NCBI GenBank assembly: GCA_013215905.1
Contig: JABSQI010000029.1
Span: 1-11,782 of the forward strand
DNA length: 11,782 nucleotides
Source of the DNA: Legionellales bacterium
Lineage (GTDB): Bacteria > Pseudomonadota > Gammaproteobacteria > PIVX01
Direction of reading: 5' to 3'
The position numbers were made by a program, and so were the translations under genes. Of the stretch, positions 1 to 6,511 are shown one piece after another; the first letter of the stretch is position 1, and every line of letters starts with the position of its first letter. The notes beneath the pieces are model-generated. The model made no database searches and was not told where the DNA came from. It was given only the letters and a program-made list of their open reading frames with translations.

Positions 1-447
1 CAGTCTAGATTTGATTTTCATAAAACAATGGTTACTCAAAATAATTTGAATTTTAGCTTTAGCGGGTTAAAAACTAGTGTCAGAAATTTATATGATAATT
101 TATCAGCGAGTCCTCAAGATATTCAAGATATATGTAGTTCTTTAGAAAAAACAATAGTTGATGTTATCACTTACAAGTCTAAGAAAGCTATTCATCAATC
201 AGGTACTAAGAGTTTTGTTTTAGCTGGGGGAGTTGCGGCAAATGTTAAACTTAGAACTGCCTTGTCACAGATGTGCGGGGAATTAGGGATTGATTTTTTC
301 TGTCCTGCACAAAAGTACTGTACCGATAACGGGGCTATGGTAGCAATAACAGGTTATAAATACTTGAAAAAAAATATTATGGATAGAGATCTTAAAATAA
401 AGGTTAATCCAAGATGGGCATTAGATAAATTGCATGAAGCTAGCTAG
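1..447 (+). CDS. tsaD: tRNA N6-threonylcarbamoyladenosine synthase catalytic subunit TsaD, C-terminal part
   Basis: TsaD transfers the threonylcarbamoyl group to A37 of ANN-decoding tRNAs, working with TsaB and TsaE in the cytoplasm. The gene is cut by the left edge: the frame is open from base 1, and 148 residues are visible against roughly 337 in the E. coli protein. Visible family motifs are NLNFSFSGLKT (about residues 15-25 of the fragment), the nucleotide-binding LAGGVAAN (about 74-81) and CTDNGAM (107-113), whose Asp is a metal ligand in the Kae1/TsaD family. The usual basic-tryptophan tail is present as NPRWALD. The stop TAG at 445-447 lies inside the 3' end of the convergent plsY gene, giving an 8-base tail-to-tail overlap. 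No terminator is visible between the two. The fragment shows no frameshift or missing motif. Confidence 0.96.
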   Translation, partial: QSRFDFHKTMVTQNNLNFSFSGLKTSVRNLYDNLSASPQDIQDICSSLEKTIVDVITYKSKKAIHQSGTKSFVLAGGVAANVKLRTALSQMCGELGIDFFCPAQKYCTDNGAMVAITGYKYLKKNIMDRDLKIKVNPRWALDKLHEAS

Positions 448-1027
448 TATTTCGAGCGCCTAGTTTATTTTCTTTTTTATGGATTAATCTAACTATATTA
501 TCTTTGTGTTTAGCAATTAATAAAATACTTAATATAGTTAGCCCTATAAAATAATCGTAGCAGATAAAAAAAGAACAGATAGAAACTATTAAGGCGCTGG
601 TGATTGATGCCAACGATGAATATTTAAATAATAGAGCTACTAATATCCAGGTGAATAAAGCTACAATGCTTAATGTTGGGGATAAGACAATTAAAATACC
701 TAAAAAAGTCGCAACGCCTTTGCCTCCTTTAAAGTTAAAAAAAATAGGGAATATATGGCCAATGACAACAGCTATAGCAATCATGTTTATCAGAAAAGGA
801 CTCAATGACAAATAGAAAGCGAATATTATAGTAATAGTGCCTTTGAGAACGTCTAAAAATAAGACTAGCAAAGAAATTTTTTTATTAGTAAGTCTAGAAA
901 CATTGGTGGCACCAGCGTTTTTAGAACCTATTGTTCTTGGATCAGGTAATTTTAGGATTTTGCAGATAATAATACTAAACGATAATGAGCCTATGAGATA
1001 GGCAAGTATAATAGAAAATATCTCCAC
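440..1027 (-). CDS. plsY: Glycerol-3-phosphate acyltransferase PlsY
   Basis: PlsY is an inner-membrane enzyme that moves the acyl group from acyl-phosphate to glycerol-3-phosphate, making lysophosphatidic acid, the first step of phospholipid synthesis; it depends on PlsX for acyl-phosphate. The 195 residues match the family length of about 200. All three motifs are visible: SKNAGATNVSR (35-45, with Ala where many homologues have Pro), GHIFPIFFNFKGGKGVAT (90-107) and the HKDNIVRL element (174-181). Several hydrophobic segments span the rest. The start is GTG, chosen because AAGGAAG lies five bases upstream and the first residues (MEIFSIILAYLIGSLSF) match the family N terminus. tsaD and plsY are also neighbours in E. 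coli; here they converge and overlap by 8 bases. Confidence 0.96.
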   Translation of the reverse strand: MEIFSIILAYLIGSLSFSIIICKILKLPDPRTIGSKNAGATNVSRLTNKKISLLVLFLDVLKGTITIIFAFYLSLSPFLINMIAIAVVIGHIFPIFFNFKGGKGVATFLGILIVLSPTLSIVALFTWILVALLFKYSSLASITSALIVSICSFFICYDYFIGLTILSILLIAKHKDNIVRLIHKKENKLGARNTS

Positions 1028-1032
1028 TCTTT

Positions 1033-1039
1033 CTTCCTT
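1033..1039 (-). promoter_or_regulatory. Ribosome binding site of plsY
   Basis: AAGGAAG on the minus strand, five bases before the GTG at 1025-1027. It is one of the stronger Shine-Dalgarno sequences in the window and decides for the non-ATG start of plsY. Confidence 0.75.
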
Positions 1040-1060
1040 AATAATTTTAATTAGATATGA

Positions 1061-1083
1061 TATATTATTTCGATGATAATATA
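1061..1083. promoter_or_regulatory. Perfect 8-base dyad in the plsY/permease divergent spacer
   Basis: TATATTAT at 1061-1068 is matched by its exact reverse complement ATAATATA at 1076-1083 around a 7-base centre. It lies in the 107-base spacer between two divergent genes, where an operator or promoter elements would be expected; GATAAT at 1075-1080 could serve as a -10 box for the permease. In DNA this AT-rich, such a dyad can arise by chance, so an operator role is only inferred. Confidence 0.3.
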
Positions 1084-1134
1084 CAGTATGTAAAATTTTG
1101 TTTGATTTAAATAATTATAAGTAGGTTATTATCC

Positions 1135-2307
1135 ATGATATATAAATTTATAGGCGCAATGCTTTTAGTAGTTGGAACTAGTATTGGTGCTGCTATGTTA
1201 GCTTTGCCGACAGTTGTAGCTGGCTCAGGATTTGTCAATTCTTTAGGGTGGTTTTTTCTATGTTGGTCTTGTATGACTTTTGGTGCTTTTTATATATTAG
1301 AGGTAAATTTACTACATCCTGAGGATAGCAATCTAATTTCTATGGCTAAAAATACTTTAGGCCGAGGATTTGGCATTTTAACTTGGGTGATTTATTTGTT
1401 ATTACTGTATACCTTATTATCTGCATATATATCTGCTATTAGTGATATTTTGTTTGATATTACTAACAGTTTTTTTACTCATCCATTTTGGCTTGATGTG
1501 CTTTTTATAAGCTTTGTTTTTGGGGCTCTAATATATAAAGGTATTAAAGTTATGGATAATATTAATAGACTTTTTATGTTTATTAAACTAATTTTATTTG
1601 TAGTTTTAATAGCAAGCTTTATTGGAATTGTTAATACTGAATGGCTTTTTGATGGTGAACTATCAAGATTGCCTAGCATAACTTTAGTTCTAGTAACCTC
1701 ATTTGGATTTGCTATAATTGTGCCTAGTATAAGGAAGTATTTAAATAGTGATATTAGGTTGCTAAGAAAATCTTTATTGCTAGGAAGTTTAATTCCTTTG
1801 GCTTGCTATTTGATCTGGTGTTTTGTTATTTTAGGAGTGATCCCAACAGATATATTGAATAGTATTGCTACTTCTGATCATTCTGTTTCTGAGTTAGTTA
1901 GGGCATTCTCTCTGGTAGCTAGAAACACAACAATCAGAATGTTCGCCATGAGCTTTTATTTTTTATGTGTTTTAACTTCATTTTTGGGAATATCGTTATG
2001 CTTAGCTGACTTTTTAGATGATGGAATAAAATCGGCATTTAATAAAAATACTAATAGATTGAATTTAGCATTGTTATCTTTAGTTTTACCAACAATCATA
2101 GCAGCTTTTTATCCTAAAGCTTTTTTGATGGGGTTTAAATATGCAGGATATTGGGTGATATATATATTGATAGTATTGCCAGTATTGATGGTATGGAGTA
2201 GTAGATATATGATGAAAACAGCAAGAATATACCAGGTTTGGGGAGGGAAAGCCGTATTAGTTTTGGAAATCTTATTTGCTTTATTTTTATTGCTAGTTGC
2301 AACTTGA
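1135..2307 (+). CDS. Aromatic amino acid permease, TyrP/Mtr (HAAAP) family
   Basis: This is a proton-coupled inner-membrane importer of the hydroxy/aromatic amino acid permease family, most like E. coli TyrP (tyrosine) along its whole length: 390 residues against about 403. The N terminus carries the family's first-helix motif GTSIGAAMLALP (14-25). A central TSFGFAIIVPSI stretch (188-199) is followed by KYLNSDIRLLRK, matching TyrP's TSFGFHGSVPSI region. The tail YPKAFLMGFKYAGYW also fits. About eleven hydrophobic helices can be seen. Substrate (tyrosine, tryptophan or both) cannot be decided from sequence alone, so I give no symbol. The ATG is preceded by only a weak GTAGG at 1121-1125. The gene stands alone between a divergent plsY and a decayed region, with a possible weak hairpin terminator at its stop codon. 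Confidence 0.92.
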   Translation: MIYKFIGAMLLVVGTSIGAAMLALPTVVAGSGFVNSLGWFFLCWSCMTFGAFYILEVNLLHPEDSNLISMAKNTLGRGFGILTWVIYLLLLYTLLSAYISAISDILFDITNSFFTHPFWLDVLFISFVFGALIYKGIKVMDNINRLFMFIKLILFVVLIASFIGIVNTEWLFDGELSRLPSITLVLVTSFGFAIIVPSIRKYLNSDIRLLRKSLLLGSLIPLACYLIWCFVILGVIPTDILNSIATSDHSVSELVRAFSLVARNTTIRMFAMSFYFLCVLTSFLGISLCLADFLDDGIKSAFNKNTNRLNLALLSLVLPTIIAAFYPKAFLMGFKYAGYWVIYILIVLPVLMVWSSRYMMKTARIYQVWGGKAVLVLEILFALFLLLVAT

Positions 2308-2324
2308 TGACAATTTCAAGTTTT
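2301..2324 (+). terminator. Possible weak intrinsic terminator after the permease gene
   Basis: AACTTGA (2301-2307, including the TGA stop) and TCAAGTT (2316-2322) form a 7-base perfect stem with an 8-base loop, running into TTTT. The stem is short and AT-rich and the T run is only four bases, so termination would be inefficient. Confidence 0.35.
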
Positions 2325-2419
2325 AAAAGTAAGAATCATAAAAAAACAATTAAGCTGTCGATTGTTGAATAGATACCTTGGGTGTTAGCATAATAGATCC
2401 CTGATTATCAGAATATAGA

Positions 2420-2748
2420 ATGAGAACAACAGCAATACTAATTAGTCTTATTGTTTTAACAATTTAGCTCTTGATCAAGAAATTACACCTTATAAATTTT
2501 CGCTCACTGAATATCCCAAAAATAAATTTCCTGAATATACAATTCCAAAATCATCCGTTTATACATTTGCTAAAGAATATCCTTAGGTTTCCGGTTTTTA
2601 CTACAGAGTTTTCAAAATCTGTTTCTAAATATTGTTGTAGTAGGTAAAATTGTTTTTGTCTTTATTTGGATTGGGGGCAATTTTTCTAATTATTTTACCC
2701 AAAGGTGTCGTAAAGCCGCTGACTTTAGGCATGGGTGAGTATCAGTAA
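2420..2748 (+). pseudogene. Decayed gene for an unrecognised exported or membrane protein
   Basis: The stretch reads as a broken gene. ATG at 2420 opens MRTTAILISLIVLTI, which looks like a signal-peptide start, and stops at TAG 2465-2467. Shifting by one base at about 2461 continues as NLALDQEITPYKFSLTEYP and stays open for 41 codons to TAG 2584-2586. The same frame then meets several stops between about 2629 and 2643. It reopens as VKLFLSLFGLGAIFLIILPK (hydrophobic) and ends GVVKPLTLGMGEYQ before TAA 2746-2748. One frameshift plus repeated stops argue for a pseudogene rather than a working gene. I do not recognise the family. The last 54 bases recur, inverted, at 3375-3428. The pieces could also be chance open stretches in AT-rich DNA, but the shared tail makes an ancestral gene more likely. 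The rest of the 2308-2773 gap shows nothing else apart from a small CTGAT-T-ATCAG palindrome at 2401-2411. Confidence 0.45.
2694..2747 (+). repeat. Left copy of a 54-base imperfect inverted repeat
   Basis: The segment from TTTACCCAAAGG to GAGTATCAGTA aligns without gaps to the reverse complement of 3375-3428, with 44 of 54 bases identical by hand count. In one frame it encodes LPKGVVKPLTLGMGEYQ; the other copy encodes LPKGSLKPLSLYMDEYQ. The conserved reading frame suggests that the repeat derives from the 3' end of a coding sequence rather than from a transposon end. Confidence 0.75.
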
Positions 2749-2773
2749 TCTTGATTGGTATTTAAATGAACTA

Positions 2774-3178
2774 CTAGATAATTGCAGGATAATATTCGCT
2801 AATGAATATAGAAGCTAAAATTCCATTGCCATCGTATTGGCTATTAAATGTGTAATAGATCTTAGCATCTTGATTGTGAATTGATTTTAAGCAAGGAATT
2901 ATTTTTTTAAATTTTGCTCTATTGGGAATACATAATGTCTGTTCTCCTCCAGGTGCAATTCTTTTGGAGCGTTTTAGAATTCTTTTTTGATTGGATTCTG
3001 TAATAATAGTTATTTCTAATAAAACAACATCTTCAAGAGTGTTTGCTAATACAATTGGGGCAGAATGACTATCGCATTGGTGAGTTAAATTAAAAGATTT
3101 AGTATTGGCAAATGAGTTAGCAAGTATTGCATTTAGAAGCAGTAGAATTAATTTGGGGCTAAAGAATTTTTTTATCAT
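2774..3178 (-). CDS. Small secreted protein of unknown function
   Basis: The gene encodes 134 residues with a clear signal peptide: basic start MIKKFF, hydrophobic run LILLLLNAILA, and probable cleavage after NSFA at about residue 24. The mature part of about 110 residues has three cysteines (35, 83, 96), an odd number, and a basic patch (KRILKRSKR, 65-73) before PGGEQTLCIPN. No domain is recognised. Codon use looks like its neighbours and the frame is intact, which favours a real gene, but there is no convincing Shine-Dalgarno before the ATG. It lies alone on the minus strand, flanked by two relics that share an inverted 54-base segment. The likely location is periplasm or cell exterior; a host-directed role would be speculation. 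Confidence 0.7.
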   Translation of the reverse strand: MIKKFFSPKLILLLLNAILANSFANTKSFNLTHQCDSHSAPIVLANTLEDVVLLEITIITESNQKRILKRSKRIAPGGEQTLCIPNRAKFKKIIPCLKSIHNQDAKIYYTFNSQYDGNGILASIFISEYYPAII

Positions 3179-3276
3179 ATTAACAATGATAGAACATTTT
3201 ATAAAATATGTTATTCCAAGATAAAAAAATTTTATTTAGGATGCATAAAAAAAACTCTATATGGCTAACAAAATTC

Positions 3277-3311
3277 TTTAGTATTTTTTGATGTTTATCA
3301 AATATACTAAA
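3277..3311. promoter_or_regulatory. Two-part hairpin/dyad
   Basis: TTTAGTAT (3277-3284) pairs with ATACTAAA (3304-3311), and inside it TTTGAT (3287-3292) pairs with ATCAAA (3297-3302) around a GTTT loop, leaving only a 2x1 internal mismatch. No T run follows on either strand, so an intrinsic terminator is unlikely. The inner part matches the TTTGAT/ATCAAA arms of the dyad at 3501-3517, which suggests a paired operator or a repeat. Confidence 0.45.
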
Positions 3312-3322
3312 AATACCCTGAG

Positions 3323-3463
3323 CTAGAAAACGAGTAGATCGTACATGTTGATTATATATACAATAGTTATTTTATACTGATACTCATCCATGTATAAAGA
3401 CAGAGGTTTTAAGCTACCTTTTGGTAAAGTCACTAGAATTTGGTTAAATTTGTGATCTTTCAT
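3323..3463 (-). pseudogene. Short relic frame sharing its tail with the decayed gene at 2420-2748
   Basis: A minus-strand frame of 46 codons opens at an ATG (3461-3463) and runs MKDHKFNQILVTLPKGSLKP, then LSLYMDEYQYKITIVYII, to a TAG at 3323-3325. Upstream in frame it stays open for another 18 codons or so before a TGA. The LPKGxxKPLxLxMxEYQ part corresponds codon for codon to the end of the decayed plus-strand gene. No Shine-Dalgarno or export signal is visible, and any longer ancestor would run into the MFS gene. I take it as a truncated relic; a real micro-ORF cannot be excluded. Confidence 0.35.
3375..3428 (-). repeat. Right copy of the 54-base imperfect inverted repeat
   Basis: This is the inverted partner of 2694-2747, gap-free, with 10 mismatches in 54. 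The inner ends of the pair (TACTGATACTC here, GAGTATCAGTA on the left) are identical. Weaker similarity extends about 15 bases beyond the outer end. Confidence 0.75.
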
Positions 3464-3500
3464 TAATAAATGGTTAATTATATTCGCTAGTAAAAATAGG

Positions 3501-3517
3501 TTTTGATAAAATCAAAA
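3501..3517. promoter_or_regulatory. TTTTGAT-AAA-ATCAAAA dyad upstream of the MFS gene
   Basis: Perfect 7-base arms around a 3-base centre, 48 bases before the MFS ATG. Size and symmetry fit a dimeric repressor site, and the same half-sites recur at 3287-3302. No regulator gene is adjacent, so this role is inferred. Confidence 0.4.
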
Positions 3518-3565
3518 TTATTTTCTTAAATATGTTAGTTACTTTAGTGAGTTTAGTTATAAATT

Positions 3566-4762
3566 ATGAGCGCAAAGTTAAAATGGTTACCTTTTATTTT
3601 AATATCTTTTGAAATAGCTGTTTATTTATCAATGGATATGTATGTGCCATGCTTGCCGTTGCTTGCAACTGATTTTTCTATTTCACAAGATTTTGCTCAA
3701 TACACGGTAACAGCTTGGTTTTTAGGTGAGCTTTGTTTGATGCTGATAGTTGGGCCTATATCTGAAGCATTTGGTAGAAAGCCAATTATAATATTTGGTG
3801 TATGTTTATTTTTATCTAGTAGTATTGTATGTACAATAACTAATAATTTCGTGTTATTTTTATTAGCAAGGTTTTTTCAAGGAGCCTCTGTTTCTGTTCC
3901 TCTCGTTGTAGGATATGCAGCGGTCCATGAGTCTTTTGATGATCAAAAAGCTATGCAGATATTATCAATTATGGGCTCTATAACTATTTTAGCTCCTACC
4001 TTGGGGCCATTAATAGGGGCATTGATTGCGTATATTAGTAATTGGAGAAATATTTTCTTAATTCTATCTGTATGGTCTAGTATTTCTTTGCTTATAATTC
4101 TCTTAAAATTACCAGAAACTTGTACAGAAAAAACTCCAGTTGATGTGCGCAAAGTATTAGTGTCGTATAAGAATATAATTACAAATTATAAATTTTGTAA
4201 ATATTCTATACCAGTAGCTTTTTCTTTTATGGCTATAGTAATTTGGATTATGGGTATTCCATTTGTAATAAAAGAATACTATAAACTGCAAATAGTAGAT
4301 GTAGGCTTAGTTCAGTTGTTAGTGTTTATCTTTTTTATCATAGGGGCTAGAGTAACTAAATATCTTTTAAACGAATATGAGGCTAAAAATATATTAAGAA
4401 GCGGGTTTGTTATATCTTTTTTAGGAACCTTTATATTTTTAATGCTAGTAGTATCGTTTCCTAGATATTTATATTTGACTATCGTTGGTATGATGCTTTT
4501 TTCATTTGGTATGTCAATGTGTATTGGCCCATCTAATCGATTAGCTATTGCAGCTTGTAGTGAAGCAATGGCATATAGAACAACAATTTTTACGGCAATT
4601 TGTAATATAATTATTGTTGTTGGAACATTTATTTATACTTTGTTGAATAGTAAAACTATGCTGAATTTATCTATGGCTATATTTATAGGGGGGACTTTGT
4701 CCTTTTTGTACCATATAATACCAAATATGAAAAATATAAAAGTTAGAAAAAAAAATAATTAA
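3566..4762 (+). CDS. MFS multidrug exporter, Bcr/CflA-like DHA1 family
   Basis: This is an inner-membrane proton antiporter of the drug:H+ antiporter (12-helix) group, 398 residues, within the usual 390-410. Motif D1 is visible as SMDMYVPCLPLLA (22-34), motif A as GPISEAFGRKP (63-73) after helix 2, motif B as LARFFQGAS (100-108) with the conserved Arg, and motif C as APTLGPLIGA (143-152) in helix 5, the signature of exporters. The LPETC segment (182-186) begins the central loop. The C-terminal half is again strongly hydrophobic, ending in a basic tail KNIKVRKKNN. The substrate cannot be told; Bcr/CflA relatives export bicyclomycin, chloramphenicol or metabolites such as sugars and amino acids. 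The ATG lacks a good Shine-Dalgarno. The gene is single, with dyads in front and a hairpin behind. Confidence 0.9.
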   Translation: MSAKLKWLPFILISFEIAVYLSMDMYVPCLPLLATDFSISQDFAQYTVTAWFLGELCLMLIVGPISEAFGRKPIIIFGVCLFLSSSIVCTITNNFVLFLLARFFQGASVSVPLVVGYAAVHESFDDQKAMQILSIMGSITILAPTLGPLIGALIAYISNWRNIFLILSVWSSISLLIILLKLPETCTEKTPVDVRKVLVSYKNIITNYKFCKYSIPVAFSFMAIVIWIMGIPFVIKEYYKLQIVDVGLVQLLVFIFFIIGARVTKYLLNEYEAKNILRSGFVISFLGTFIFLMLVVSFPRYLYLTIVGMMLFSFGMSMCIGPSNRLAIAACSEAMAYRTTIFTAICNIIIVVGTFIYTLLNSKTMLNLSMAIFIGGTLSFLYHIIPNMKNIKVRKKNN

Positions 4763-4800
4763 TTTATAAACAAAGAGAAATGATAAAATTGTGGGTCAGT

Positions 4801-4825
4801 ATAGTTTTAAAATCAGAACTATTTT
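4801..4825 (+). terminator. Possible weak terminator after the MFS gene
   Basis: ATAGTTTT (4801-4808) pairs with AGAACTAT (4815-4822), allowing one G-T wobble, with a 6-base loop, and is followed by TTTTG and further T-rich sequence. It lies 38 bases after the MFS stop. The AT-rich stem makes it a modest candidate. Confidence 0.4.
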
Positions 4826-4886
4826 GTGATTTATTTATACAACTTTAATGGTTTGATAATTAATTTGTCATGAAAGTTAACCTATA

Positions 4887-4916
4887 TTGAGCTAATCTTA
4901 AAATACAGTATATATT
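4887..4916 (+). promoter_or_regulatory. Candidate promoter of the mla operon
   Basis: TTGAGC (4887-4892) lies 16 bases before TATATA (4909-4914), or 18 before TATATT (4911-4916). It sits in the only sizeable gap (about 160 bases) in front of the mla genes. A start just downstream would leave a very short leader before the ATG at 4927, which lowers confidence. Confidence 0.3.
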
Positions 4917-4926
4917 GGGTTTGTAC

Positions 4927-5739
4927 ATGAAAAGCAGTGACCAAAAAGTGTGTGTTTCTGTAGAAGATGTTTCTTATTGTTGGTTTGAAAAGCAAATATG
5001 TAAGAATATTTCTTTAGAAATCCCTAGAGGAAAAATTACAGCAATTATGGGGCCAAGTGGCACTGGTAAAACAACTATTCTGAGATTGATAGGGGGACAA
5101 CTATTTCCTAAGCAAGGTAATATACTTTTTGATGGTATAAATATTCATAAGTTAAAGCAAAAAGAACTATTAAGGATAAGAGAAAGAATGGGGTTGTTAT
5201 TTCAAAATGCTGCATTATTTTCAAATATATCTGTGTTTGATAATGTTGCTTTCCCGTATATAGAGCATACTAATTTATCCAAAAATATGATTTATCAATT
5301 AGTAAATACTAAGTTAGAAGTTGTAGGATTGAGAGGAGCGAGAAATTTAATGCCCAATGAATTATCTGGCGGTATGGCTAGAAGGGTAGCAATAGCTAGA
5401 GCACTGGCTCTTGATCCGATATTGATGATGTTTGATGAACCATTTGTTGGTCAAGATCCAATAACAGTAGGAATTCTAATAAAACTTATGGAGGAATTAA
5501 ATAGGATATTAGGAATGACTATAATAATTGTTTCTCATGATGTAGAAGAATGTTTTCAGCTTGCAGATTATATCTATATTATTTCAGGTGGGAGAATATT
5601 AGGTGAAGGAACAGTTAATGATATTCGTTCTAGTAAGAGCCAAGAAGTTAATCAATTTATTCATGGTGAGCCTGATGGTGCAATCCCTTTCCATTATGCC
5701 TCAGAAACATTTTCCAAGGATATTTTAAATGTTAGTTAG
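4927..5739 (+). CDS. mlaF: Phospholipid ABC transporter ATP-binding protein MlaF
   Basis: MlaF is the cytoplasmic ATPase of the MlaFEDB complex, which moves phospholipids between the inner membrane and the periplasmic carrier MlaC to keep the outer membrane asymmetric. The 270 residues contain Walker A GPSGTGKT (42-49), Q-loop Gln93, signature LSGGM (146-150), Walker B ILMMFDE (165-171) with the catalytic Glu171, and switch His204. The C-terminal extension IHGEPDGAIPFHY is the MlaF-specific tail also seen in E. coli (DGxxPFxY). I chose ATG 4927; an in-frame TTG at 4915 has no Shine-Dalgarno, while the ATG has a GGG seven bases upstream. The 3' end overlaps mlaE by 11 bases, which implies translational coupling. 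Confidence 0.96.
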   Translation: MKSSDQKVCVSVEDVSYCWFEKQICKNISLEIPRGKITAIMGPSGTGKTTILRLIGGQLFPKQGNILFDGINIHKLKQKELLRIRERMGLLFQNAALFSNISVFDNVAFPYIEHTNLSKNMIYQLVNTKLEVVGLRGARNLMPNELSGGMARRVAIARALALDPILMMFDEPFVGQDPITVGILIKLMEELNRILGMTIIIVSHDVEECFQLADYIYIISGGRILGEGTVNDIRSSKSQEVNQFIHGEPDGAIPFHYASETFSKDILNVS

Positions 5740-6511
5740 GTTACAAATGATGGGGCAGGTTTGTCTATTATCTTGCGTTATGCTTGGGAGATCTTGTATA
5801 TTTATTACAAAAAGCTTTTTTCATCCTACCAAATTGCGCAGAATATTTCCTCTTTTTATTGATGAAGTTTATCATCTTGGAGTTTTATCATTGCTAGTGA
5901 TTTTATTATCTTCATTGTTTATTGGTATGGTTTTAGGCTTACAAGGATATAATACTCTGAATAAATTTGGCTCTACTTCTCAATTAGGGCAATTAGTCGC
6001 TTTAAGTGTTGTGCGTGAGTTGGGGCCTGTAATAACAGGATTATTGTTCGCTGGCAGATCTGGATCTTCTTTGACTGCTGAGATAGGTCTAATGCAAACT
6101 ACGGAACAAATATCTAGTATGGAAATGATAGGCGTTGATCCACATTGGCGTATTGTAGCTCCAAGATTGTATGCCGGTATTATATGTATGCCATTATTAT
6201 CAATAATATTTTGTGCTCTAGCAATTTCTGGGGGATATCTTGTCGGGGTCGAATGGTTAAATATTGACGATGGAATTTTTTGGGGTAATATGCAAAATTC
6301 GGTGGATTTTAATGTTGATATAGTTGGTGGAATAATAAAAAGTTTTGTATTTGGAATTATTATTACTTGGATAGCTGTTTTTCAAGGATATAATGCTAGC
6401 AGAACTCCAGATGGTGTATCAATTGCTACTACAAAAACTGTAGTTTATTCTTCACTTATGGTACTGGTATTAGATTTTATATTGACAGCTGTAATGATAG
6501 GAGAATGGTAA
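5729..6511 (+). CDS. mlaE: Phospholipid ABC transporter permease MlaE
   Basis: MlaE is the membrane subunit of the MlaFEDB complex. Its 260 residues equal the E. coli length. The N-terminal amphipathic part is followed by FIGMVLGLQGY (64-74), RELGPVITGLLFAGRSGS (96-113) with AEIG after it, and EQISSMEMIGVDP (126-138), the conserved cytoplasmic loop of the MlaE/TrnE permease family. Further transmembrane segments follow, and the tail ends VLDFILTAVMIGEW. The ATG lies inside the last codons of mlaF, and the next gene starts at the base after the stop, so the three products are probably made in step. No key residue is missing. Confidence 0.96.
   Translation: MLVRLQMMGQVCLLSCVMLGRSCIFITKSFFHPTKLRRIFPLFIDEVYHLGVLSLLVILLSSLFIGMVLGLQGYNTLNKFGSTSQLGQLVALSVVRELGPVITGLLFAGRSGSSLTAEIGLMQTTEQISSMEMIGVDPHWRIVAPRLYAGIICMPLLSIIFCALAISGGYLVGVEWLNIDDGIFWGNMQNSVDFNVDIVGGIIKSFVFGIIITWIAVFQGYNASRTPDGVSIATTKTVVYSSLMVLVLDFILTAVMIGEW
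6499..6503 (+). promoter_or_regulatory. Ribosome binding site of mlaD
   Basis: AGGAG within the last codons of mlaE, eight bases before a GTG. It supports the GTG start of mlaD immediately after the mlaE stop. Confidence 0.65.

Larger units (their letters stand above)
3179..3565. other. Divergent 387-base spacer between the secreted-protein and MFS genes
   Basis: This spacer is long for a window whose other genes are packed closely. It holds a 35-base hairpin-forming dyad (3277-3311), a short minus-strand relic frame (3323-3463) with the right copy of the 54-base repeat, and a TTTTGAT/ATCAAAA dyad (3501-3517) close to the MFS start. Promoters for both flanking genes should be here, but no -35/-10 pair stands out against the AT-rich background. 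Confidence 0.55.

Noticed and set aside
600..815. Plus-strand open frame opposite plsY
   Set aside because: It lies wholly antisense to a gene with all three PlsY motifs, and its translation shows no domain or export signal.
3277..3311. Intrinsic terminator at the long hairpin
   Set aside because: Neither strand has a T run following the stem, and no gene ends close by on the plus strand.
2694..3428. Insertion sequence or MITE bounded by the 54-base inverted repeat
   Set aside because: No transposase, no target-site duplication outside the repeat ends, and the repeats preserve a peptide-coding frame, which fits gene relics better.
4915..4926. Earlier TTG start for mlaF
   Set aside because: No Shine-Dalgarno precedes it and it overlaps the candidate -10 box; ATG 4927 has a better-placed GGG.
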